A stretch of DNA of 64,000 nucleotides from Lineus longissimus (taxonomy: Eukaryota > Nemertea > Pilidiophora > Heteronemertea > Lineidae), in contig NC_088309.1 of NCBI RefSeq assembly GCF_910592395.1, positions 9,178,501 through 9,242,500 of the forward strand. The letters run 5' to 3'. Numbering within the stretch: position 1 is the first letter of the stretch; each line of letters opens with the position of its first letter. Below, one piece after another: positions 23,835 through 35,800 of this stretch. The notes beneath the pieces were generated by a model that made no database searches, was not told the DNA's origin, and saw nothing but the letters and a program-made list of their open reading frames with translations. The position numbers and the translations under genes are program-made.

Positions 23835-26800
23835 ATGGCGGCTTTTCATGAGTATGTAAATTTGTGGTCCTTTTTCCTGCCCATTTATTCGTCATCCTTA
23901 CATAAAGTGTACTGTTTCGCATATCTGCTTGAGAGTGTATCGTGTCATCTATATGTGTATACCAAGTTCATAATGAAAAATCTGCAAATAATGCGATATT
24001 TTGCCCTGTTTTTGTGTACAAATACAATGAATTTCGCATCGTTGTAATACTGGAACCGCTTGCTTTGAAGATAGTGCCTCAGATCTGCCTCTGTACTGGA
24101 ACCGCTTGCTTTGGAGATAGTGCCTCAGATCTCTCAATGCCTCACAACTGTTTAGATCAATGTATATGAGTGCCGTAGCAATTTTTATTCAAAGGCTCCA
24201 CAATTTCAACCGGTGAAAAAGCTTTTTGCACAACTTATTATGACCTTCGAATACACGCGATTTTGTACTTTCAGCTCGCCAAGTGCAGAGTGGCCTCCGG
24301 TATCCAGCGACAGCATGAATGCTCAATCAAAGAGTAGCTTGGAAGCAGCGGCGGAGGCAGCTGCGAAAGTCAACGCCATGCTTATCGCAAAGGGAAAACT
24401 TAAACCTTCACAGTTGTCTGGGACACCTCAAATCAGCAAGCCAAGGGCATCAAGTGTGCCCGCTGTACCTTTCAGTAAACCAGTTCAGGTACCTTCCCAG
24501 AATAACCTTGTCGTGGCTGAAGTAGATATCAATGATGTCCCAATTGGTTGTAGGAATTTGCTTACAAGAGGAGCTACCCAAGAAGAGGCAAGTGTCTTAT
24601 GGTTTAAAACGACTTATTTCTGAATCGGTCCTCATGAAATTGTGTGAACTTAGTTCCACTATTTAAAACTGCAGCTAAACTGAGTGTGATATCCCGGATT
24701 ATTGAATAAAAACATATTGAACTTCAGACTTTCTGAGCAGAAACTGACACTGGCTGCATTTTGGTAGGGCAGTCCAGCGTATGTTAAGGTCATAGTGAAA
24801 TTGTCCTGTTGCTATATAGATCGTTGTTCATTTCAGATCTCCAAAATGAGTGGCGCTGCAGTTTCAACAAGAGGCCGATTTATGTCCCAAGAAGATAAAG
24901 CCAAAGGTTTAGGGTAAGTCAATTACTACCTGTAGATCCTTCCACAATTAGTGAATAGTCAGTCTGTTTAATGTAAGGGATAGATAAGTTAGGATTGTTT
25001 CAGCTTAGAGTAGAATTCACATTGGCACCGTGTCTACCTTGTAAAGAACTGCATATCAAATTTACCATTCCCTACTAATCAATATTCATTTCATTGCAGA
25101 GAGCGGCCTTTATACCTATGCGTGCAAGGGCCAGACCAGCACTGTGTGGATAGTGAGTAGCAGTCTCTCTCTCTTTCTCAATTCTGACTAGTACTTTTTG
25201 TGCCAAGGGATGGTAATGTTTTCCCTTTAGGCTGTCCTTAATATATTTTGCTATTTGGCAAATGAATTAACAATACTTCTCCAGAAACCTGATACATTTG
25301 TATGTGGGCAATCAGTTTTTTTGTTTTTTACAGCAAAACAAGTTTTTCAGAAAGTCCAAAAGATCTGAAGAAAAAAAGGTTTTCGTGAAGAAATGTTTTT
25401 GTAAAAAAACAACATTAATATACATGTATGCTGTATTTTCTTATTTTCAGTGGCTGTCAAAAGAATCAATGAAATCATTGCCAGTCACCAGTTGCGACAG
25501 AACAAATACAAGGGGAATCGTTTTCTGCGCAATATGGAAGGTTTTGGTGTCAGTACCCGCGTGGAGGATGGCAATGTACATTTACAACAGATGCAGGGTC
25601 CACCACCTGGTGGTCCTCCTCTTCCACCACAGACCCAAGTGCCACCGCCCCCGCTCATGTTCCAAACGCCACCGCCTCTGATGTCCTTGGAGACGCAACC
25701 ACCTGGCATGCATGGGGTATGTTTTGAATAGTATTAGAAGTGCAAAAGAATAAACTTGCTTAAATGCATGCCGGTTACCATTCGATGTATGGCAGGAGAC
25801 ACTCAGGCTGCCAGCAAATGTCCTACCTGTCTTACAGCCAGTTGCTGGAAGTGGGTGGAGACAGGTTGCTGACAACACATCAGATTGAGAACCTGGCCCA
25901 GGATAAGGCAAGCTGGAGGAAGCTTGTGGCTGAAAATTCTGCCCAATTTTAGATGAGCTTTTGTGTTTCAGACATGTAGAATGTAGGAATTTGTCAGAAA
26001 TTCAATCACTATTTCTCAACTATCACTTCTGCTACCCGAAACTAAAGATATATGACTCCTCATTTCAGCTTCAAATTTTGTCGGAGAAGATTTACATCAT
26101 GGGTGCTGAAAATGCTCCACCAAATTTTGACGTCAAGGGAAAAATTCTTGGTCCAGGGGTGAGAAAATAATTCAGTTGCTGATCTAAATCCAAGCTACTT
26201 TATGTAACAAAGTATTTGTGTTGAATGGCTTCTAACGCAGGTGTCAAAATTTGCCTCCCCTTGTAGATTCTTGTATTGAAAGTGATTTGGTAGAGGATTT
26301 GTGTTAGTCACCAATCCAAATATTGTTCAGATTGCGAAACTCTTCAGCATTATAATGCTAATAGACTGTCCGTCCAGTTACTGGTTTGTCTTGTTTCGGT
26401 GAGTATTTCATGTAACATTGTTTCCACTTGCAGGGCTCCTACATTCAACACATTGCTAATGAAACGATCGCCAAAGTCACCTTGAAAGGGAAAGGATCGG
26501 GAGTCCCTGAGCCAAACACAGGAAGAGAATCATTTGAACCTCTTCATCTTCTCATTCAGTAAGTAGTGTTTTGGTGCTAATGAAACAATAGTGAAATAAC
26601 TAAGGTACCTGTTTCATTACCTCAGGTATGATCTTTAGGACTGTTGAGTTATTCTTCCTTCGGAATAAATGCGATGTCATCAATAAACTTTGCAGTACAA
26701 CAGGCAGTGCAGACACTCTATTGGGGACACCCTTGGGACTGAAAAATGATGTCATTGATCAAGAGGTCAAATTGACCAGGTTTGGACTAAAATCTGTGGT

Positions 26801-29800
26801 AAGGTGTCTGTTGAGGGAAGTCCCTTGGTATCTATTTCATTTTCTAAATCATTTCACACTATATGGTCTTTACAGACATCCGAATATGGCTGGCCTCCAA
26901 CATGCTAAAGAACTGACAACCAATCTGATTCAAACGGTATGTACATGTAGTCGAGTAGTTTGAGTATCCATCACTATAATAACAGTCCTTTGATATATTC
27001 AATCAAGTAGTTTTGTCATGTTTTGTACAGGGACATTCTAACTGCTTTTGCAGAAGAGTAACCTTACTAGACGTAGAGTCGGTCATAGGTTGTGATGTAT
27101 TGATCCAAATCATTATGGGGAATATCACCTATTTTATCCGTGTTTTGATATTTTGATTCTGGAATAGATTTTAGTGTTTTGTATTAACTGAAATTTTCTC
27201 TGGGCAAGTGAAGAGTAATGCACCCACTCGGGTTATCTATTATGGTGAAGAGTATGAATTGTCTTTGAAGGTTAACTTTAGCCCAGTAAGAAGAGTAACT
27301 AACTGCAACATGTATTTACAAATAAATGACACTTTCGTTTTGGTGATTTTATGAAAAACTTAAGTGACGTGGTTAACTGAAAAATGTGTATCCCTCGGTT
27401 GGTTTCCTAGTAATGCACCAAAAACGCCATCTTAAATTCATGTATTTTGTAAGTGGTTGGAGTTTAAGTTTTTAAAAGTTTTAAGCAAATATTTACTACC
27501 TTTTGCATGTATGCATAAATGTTTATTTCAGGTGGTTTGCCCAAGGAAAACGACTTCATGATATCAAACATTGACTACTGGTAGTGTTCTAATAAAAATA
27601 CTTGAATATTTACATTTTACAAAGTGTGTTCTACTTTGAAAGGGTCTACCATTCACCTGTTTGAAATGAAGTTGATATATTCTGTTCCAACTGTGTTTTT
27701 TCTCCATGTGCCTTACATTTAAAATAAAATGACCAGTTTACCTCTCTTTTTAGCTTTTCTACCCTGACAAGGTTGCAGTCGACTTTGACGTTGCACTTTT
27801 ATCGAATGGAATTCTGTATTTGTTCAGATCTATTTTATGATTCAAATAAAACGTTTCAAAGATCTGGTCTCTAAATATCAGTTTTAATCTGGCACTAATT
27901 TCCTGTCATTTTCAGCTATTGTCTCTATACAGTCTGCATATAGGGACCAAATATAAACTAATCTGTTTTTCATGGTTATGAATTCCAACTAACTCTAAAA
28001 CGTGTCATGTTTCTACCGATGCTGTTGTTTTACAAATCCTTCCAAAACGTTCCCGTGTAACTTGTAGCCACAATTTTTACAAAAATGTCTCGGAAAGATC
28101 TTCAGGCATTGGCAATGACTTGCTCAGTCCTGGTAGAGGTTCACTTAGTCAACTCATTAACTCATGCCTCTTTCTTATTCCTTCTACGATAGATGGGACT
28201 ACCTTCGACGATTGCAGATATCTTCTGGTCTTGTGTGCCCAAAATTACCAGTATAAAAGAAAAATTCATTTCTTTACACAATCTTATTTGTACAACTAAA
28301 AGGGGGTCCACTAGGTATTAAAATATATTCTGGTGCTTCGTGCACTCTGGAAGAAATTGGTCTAAAAACTGAGTTGTGAACATAAGATTAAAAACATGTT
28401 TAGATTTGATAAAATTTAATTACTGCTGATATCAGTTGTGATGGTAGCATGAGTACGAAGCTGCAGTGAGCAAGTAACACTTTGGTGATTCAGATTTATA
28501 TTCCAGCTGCATGCCACAGTAGGTTTGCCGGGAAATTTTTATCAGAGATTTAAAAAGGTGTCTAACTACAGTAATTGAACTCAAGATATAACCATTGTGA
28601 AATGTGAAGCTTGCCTGTAATAAAGCAGTGGAAACACATTGTACGAGTTATATTGAAAGAGTTTGGAATTTTGTCTGTGTCCCATTTTAGATGTTTATTT
28701 GTGACAGGCAAATTTAAAAGACTTAGACTAAGAAATCATTTTATCAATGAACCTGCCAACTTCAAGGTACTTCTCAAAGTTAACATGCAGCATAGTTTGG
28801 TTGTAAATGTCAACCACACTTTGTAGTTTTTCGTAAGATCGCTTCCTCCCGACACTTACTTGTGACAGAGACAGAATTCTTAACTCATTTAATTGATATC
28901 ATACCAGTTGCATGGACATTACGTCAAAAATGTAATGTGTTCACAAATTATCGTTTTTACCTCCGCTCAAAGATTCAACTAATATTTTCCTCAATTTGGT
29001 CTATTTAGGCCATTCTCCAAAGGTGAACTAGCCACTGGAAATGCTCGATTCCCAGAGCTCATCGAGCTAATGGGGTGCATTTCTTATGCACCAATGGCTG
29101 GTAGGGGACAGAATGCTAAAGGCAGGCAACAAGACTATAGATATAGCAGATTTTTTTCCCTCATTGCAAATTGTATTAATCACGTGGCTTTTCGTTTGTG
29201 TTGAAGCCTTATGAACTGTTTGAAGACCGGTTTTGCCAATCAGTAAGATTTCTCATCAGATGCAAGATGGCTGCTAGATGCATCAACATCGAAGAAATGA
29301 CCATCAAGCTCCTCGTATTGGTCCCTTACGTAAACTCCCGTCGCCTCATGGAGAGATGCCATGCTTTAACCACTGCGTACTTAGCAAGGAGATAACATAC
29401 TGAATCCGTTTGATATATTTGAGGTTTCTAGTGAGTGCAGAAGGAACGAGAGGAAGAACACATGTTCTCATTCAGTGATGTTTTACGGAAAGACTTGAAC
29501 TTTGCCCTCCATGCAATGAATGTTATTTGAACAAGGTCTTTTCACTTTGACGAACCAATCATATATTCTGACTTGGTTTATCAGTATGAAGTAAAGGCCA
29601 AAGTATTTGTGTTGAGCTATTGATGCTAATGTGTGTCTTGATATACAGCTGATTACTCTAAACTGTGAAATGTTCACGATGCTGAAAGTTGGCAAAGTTG
29701 CTCATTTTTATTGGTGGTGGACTAAGTCTTGAAAATCTTTAAGAACAAAATGCTCGGGAAAATTTCACAGTGGACAGCAGTACTGCTGAAGATTTAAGAG

Positions 29801-32800
29801 TGTTGGCTGTAATAGCACAGTAATGGACAATGTACATAAGTTTTAGCAACAGGTTATTCCAATTGGCCTGGTTTCTAAAGTGGCTCACAAAGGAGAGATT
29901 TAGTTGCAGCAAACTGCAATGATTATTGCATGAGGCAAACATCTCTTGTTTGTACTGGTCGTTGCTGGTGCTTTCAATATTTATAGATAACAAACCCAGT
30001 ACACAAGCAGTTTGTTATAGCCCATCGCAGTGATAATCATCTCGGGTCGCGGTGATAAACATCTCTCATTTGTGTGGCGCTTGAGGAAGAATCTTTTAAA
30101 GAGTTTTTGACATGCTTCTCACTTATTTATTCATGGTAGAATCATTTATGAATATTGCTAGCCTTTGAAGCTTAGCCCTGTGTGCATGCTGTTTCAGAAC
30201 AATACCCTTGTAACATGTAATCATGAATGCCTTTGTGTTAAAATGCTAAATGATATTCTTGATTTCAAAGTTTAGTTTTATTTAGGTTATGCAGGCTCTA
30301 CAATTCGACGACAGGGTAGTGATCTATGAGGCTATGTACTTATCAGTGGCATTTAGTTGTAGCATTTAGAGAAAATTTAAGGTCATTGATAAAATATAAT
30401 GTCTTTGTTTTGCAAAACACAGCATGGGATTTGTTTCAAATATGTTTTTCTCTCGGTGTACATACTCCCTCAAATAAATGGATCATTGGTTACAGAAGAT
30501 AGTTCTTTCGGGTGAAACATTCAGTGGAAAATCAAAATGGCAGTAAAATCCTTAAATTGGTTTTCACAAACAAGACTAAGTTAGTAACAATGAGGCTTTG
30601 ATCCCAATTAGTCTTTACAAAGCGATGGTTTTTAAAGGAGGTATATATTATGCCCTGTGTGCAGTACCTCTTTATACTGTCCTTGTGCTGGCCTGGCATT
30701 ATATCGAGATAGTCCTCCTTTAATAGATATCAAATGTTTCGAATAAATAGGGTCAGTGACAGGGTCCCAAACTTATCTATAAAAATCTGTGGGTACTGGT
30801 TCAGACATTTTTTAGGGCTCAGTATAAGTTGTCTGATTTATCCCTATGAATGCTCTATTTCCAATTGCAGGTCCAGCAAGAAATGGCGCAGTTACAAGCG
30901 TTGGCCTCGATGCCACCCACAGTATCTCCTGCTACAGCTGCTGTCTTAGCCACTGTACAATTACAGAGTAAGTCGCACGGCAACATAGACCACCAAAACT
31001 GCCGTCAAAGTCTTTTTACAGATCGCGGCAGAAGTTGTGAGTTGCCACGGTTTTTCATGTCTTTTTTCAGATTTTCCCACCTGATAAAAATCACCAATTT
31101 AAAATGTGTCCATTATAATGAGCCTGCAGTTTTACTGCAGAACCTGGCATTTGTACTAATGGTTCTTTAGTTAAATACCAACTATCCTCAAGGTGTCGAA
31201 ACCATCCAAATGACATCATCGCAATTCTGGTCGGGCAAGGTTGAAGGTAAGTTCTTGCGAACCTGTCTGATGTGCCGTCGAAATCTCATGCCGTCGCCTA
31301 AAGTCACCACGAGTACTTCTCCAAGCATGAAGAGAGCACAGGACATGTCTGCCAAAAATCTGGACTTTAGGATTGACGAAATATTTGCAACTCAATTTTG
31401 ACCACCTGGGAGTTTGTGTCCACATTTTATGTTGACCTACTTCTGGGCTGAACAATTCTTTACCATAACACTTTAGTTATGTTCTCTTGTAGGTCAAGGT
31501 ACATACTCAGGGATGCATTTTATTTTTCGTTTCTAGAGGTCAATAAATCCCAATGGCATTGATCCAATTTTGAATACGTTAACGGTATTCATGATAGAAT
31601 TCCAAGTTTGATGGCAATGGAGGTTAAGAAGGTGTTAGACTCCAAGTATAGTCCTAATACTGATACAAACCTCCTAGATTAACCGGTCGATAGAACAGTC
31701 TCTTTTTATCTAGTTACACTGAAAGAGTCTACATTTCTACCAACATTGGATGATGCCATAAAAAAAGCCATATGTTTAACTGTTCATTTCTTCACATCAA
31801 CACCCTCAGGTAACCTTAGCTTGCCCCTGAATTTACGAAGAACCAATTAAATAAAGAAGACTGCTGATATTATCGTCCCTATCCTTGAACCAATTCCAAA
31901 ATATTTCAATCCAAAAGACAATGGTAAACTCCCCTCAATACCCATGTTACCAGTTGTTGACCCACTCAAGTGCCAATCCTAATGAATGGTCAGCCCTGCA
32001 TTATACCAGTCATGAGCCCCATCTGAGACTAAGAGTGAATGGTCGACTGATCCCGCTTCTTAAGTTCCTTCTCCTTGAACTGATCATCACCCAAGCCGAT
32101 CTGAAAATGGGAATGAGCAGGCCCTTTCACCATCCTTGAACCAATCGTGAGAGACCGTCCAAAAGCGAATATTCAGTCCCTTTCCCTATCCTTGACCAGT
32201 GTAAAAGTGAATAGTCACCCCCTACCCTATCCAATGTCCCTGTCCAACCAAGCTGTTACCAAGTTCTGAAGTTCTAGATTTGCTTTGATTCTGTTAATAA
32301 ATCTGTAGCAATCGGACATTCGCTTAAGTGTTACTGTCATTCTTGTATGCTGATGTAAAAGGGGAGGGATAGTTCTTAGCTCTATGTGAAATCAATGGTA
32401 TGTGGGTGTTCATTGAGTGTTTTGTTTGAGTGTCCGTCTCATTTACAAAGGGAGGTGGTCAGTGCAAATAAATCACATCTTCTATTTTTGGTGATAATGA
32501 GTCTTGGTATTACTTAAACATTGATATGATCGATACAAATCTAGAACTTCAAAAATTGCTTCAAGTTGGATTATGCTGTCATGCATCTGGCCACTTTGTT
32601 CATCACTAGTTATAGATATCGTTTGGTGATTTGCTTGTCATCATAAAATAACGAACATAAAGCATTATTTAAGTTTTCAGGCATTTAGTTGCTCAGATAG
32701 TTGTAGTGGACTTTTTCGATGCATTTTTCAAACTTTTGAATAGTGAGTTTTGGTAACTCTTATGTTTGTACTAATCAATTATCACATTTTCAGCCTCTGA

Positions 32801-35800
32801 ATTGTTATGAATTTCCATTTTGCCATGCATTAGTCAAGTCTAGACCATTTCCAAAAATAGCAACGTGCCTTTTTTCTAGAAGGAATTTCATCTGGCGGCA
32901 TTTACCTGTGAGTGGTTTTGTCCTCCAAGTAAAGAAAGGGGTAAAAGCACACAGAACATGAGTGCAATTTCTAAAAGATTGAATTGCTGACAGAAGCGGA
33001 TAGACAGTGTCGCTGTCTATCATAAGAATAGTTTTCCTATGTCCTCTGTCTGCTGTGCTCTGAGCCCTTGACGTACACTATTAATGCACAGTTCTTATGA
33101 TAGATGAGGACACTATCTGCTCTTGTCAATACGTCCTATGAGCCCTTCAATTGAACATGATATAAATAATCAGGTTTATATGTGGGGCCAAGTCACCAAC
33201 AAGATTGTGATTCAAAGTCTCGGGTGTTTATGTTCTTTTGGATGGTACAAAACTTTTGCTATACGTTGCACGAAAGCTCCCACTACGATCTATGTAACTC
33301 TTGTAAGAACTTTTCGTACCCGGAAATGGGGAAACTTGCAGAATGTTGAGAAGGCAATTTATCTTGGGGTGTTGGAGGCCATTCTGAAATTATGTGCGCA
33401 TTAAAAGCCCCCTCCCCTCTACACAAATATTGCCGCCATGATCAACTGTAGGCTAGCCCTGCCCCCTTTATTTGACTTGTTATCATTTCTGTTGACAAAA
33501 TTTTCTTCCACTGACACAATGCCACACGCTTGTAAAAATTATTTATAATTTATACTAAATTCTCTCCAGTCTTTTGTTTAGGCATAGTTGTGACGAGATT
33601 TGTCTCTGGGGGCCATTTTCTGTTGGAGCTCTACCACACGCACTAACAAACAACTTTTGAGAACGTACATACAGTAGCTTGCAATTGTTCTGAAATTGAG
33701 CTTTGTATGACAGAAATAGGTGTACTAGTCATTTGCCTTATTTCTTTCATTTCCATGCAAAGTAGTTACAATATCGACACCTCACTGCATTTATAATTTT
33801 TTTCAAGTTTTCAGCTTTGTGGAAAATGGTCTAGACTATTGCATGGCTGTTTTAGCACTTGACGCGTGTTGTTTACTATGTATTTTGTTTTTTCCACAGA
33901 TCCTCCCCGCCCCATGCTGAACCAGCACACGACACTTGTGACTGGTGCGCCAGCCGTGGCCACACTACAGCAGCACCAGCTTGGTAGGTGATTTAGTCCT
34001 GCAAAGACATTCATACATTTTGTACTTCTGCGTTCTGTAATCCACCAAATTTTCACGGGTGTTATACATCAGCAGGTTTCACAAACAACCACAGTCTATG
34101 CGATTAAAAATCACAAAAATATTTTCTTGATAGGAAAGCCAAAGGAAGTTATACTCCGCCGATTGAAAAATCTTCAGAATTAAATTTACTCGTATGCTAA
34201 AATTCCTAGTGCTGTTTTCAGGCTCTGCTGCTCTGTCATCCAATCAGTATGCCCAGACGTTGTCGACCATAGCCCATCAGCCGTCGATGCAACTCACACA
34301 ATCCCAAGTTGGACTACAGCCAGTCGCGTCTATGACCCTTGGGCAGGTTACACAGCAGTCACTGGTAAATCCAAACCAACCTCCAAACACGATGCAGGTC
34401 CAGTTACCACCTGGAATGCAGTTACAAGGACAGCCTGGGGTGCAGTTGGGCCAGCCTTCTATTCAGACTGTTGGACAGCAGCAGTTGTCTTTAGCACAGC
34501 CAGTTGTGTCTTTAAATCAACCAATGAGTTCACAGGCACAGACGATAACGCATTTCACCCAACCTGGGCTCCAGGCATCTATGCCTGGTTTGCCACATGG
34601 TGCCCAGGTGCAGGCATTGCTTCAACAACAGCCCGGACTTGTACAGTTGACGTCTCAGCCACCACCACAGCCTGGGCAGCTGACGATCAGTCATCCGTCG
34701 CAAATGGTGCAGATGGACCCAGGAATGCACCAAGGGTTGGAACAGGCACAACATTTGAGGGAGAGTGAGCTGCCTCCGATGCCACTGGAGGTTTCCCAGA
34801 ATCTCCAACTCACATCGCAGAGTGAAGCACTGTTTTCTATGCCACCACCCCAAGTACACTTGGTAAGTAGCATCCTGTGGTTGGTATGATTTGTGTGTAG
34901 ATTTATCAACTGTGTCTGATTAAAGTGCGACAGTGGTCCTATCAGGAGGAACTTTAGTAGTCCTATTGGAATCTGATCCCATCCTCGAGCTTTCTTGTGA
35001 AGTGTGTGACTGCTATGAGTCATGTGGCTTCCATTCATTTGCAGTAAAGACTGAACATGATCAAGAGTCCCCTCTAACGTTCCTAATTGCATGGCTTTGA
35101 AAATCTGAAGAAGATAATGGCCCAACTGCAGAGTCTTGGCCAACACTTTGCTTTGAAAAAACGTGTGTAGTAAGAATATTTTCTCCCTGTAGACAACTGG
35201 CCACCAGCCCAGCCACACTGTGGTCACCTCTGCGGGAGGTTCGATATTCTCAATGATGCCACCTTCCTCACTGGCGCCCCCAGCTTCATTGGCTCAGATG
35301 GTGCACCAACAAGCAGTATCCATGCAGCATCAGGCTTCAATGGCGCCACAAACACAGCAAGTCCTGTCAGTCAATTATTCCATGCCGCCGCCCTCGACGA
35401 CGACAACAGTCGTCACCATGGCAACCCCGACGATACCGCTATCTGCCTATGATTACTACAGTAAGGTGGCAGCACCTACGAAGGAGGAACAACAGCCGAG
35501 GCGACGATTCACAGAAGAAAAACAGGAGGAAAAACTCCCAGAGAACTTGCTCGGATACCAGGTAAATATTAGTGAAGTGAATATTGAGTGTACGACATCA
35601 TTTATATCATGTTCTTTATAAACTACTTTTATTTAAGTTGTAGCAATATTTGGAGGTTAAGAAGGTGTTAGGCTCCTAGTAAAGTCTTAATACTGATACA
35701 AACCTCCTAGATTAAAAGGTGGATAGAACAGTCTCTTTTTTGCATAGATACCTGAAAGAGTCTTATGTATCTACCGACATACCATTACTCTTCTTGTTTG

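Noticed and set aside
34863-35192. A third H/ACA RNA in KHDC4 intron 11
   Set aside because: Small hairpins and an ACA are present, but no H box and no pocket with correct spacing could be assembled.
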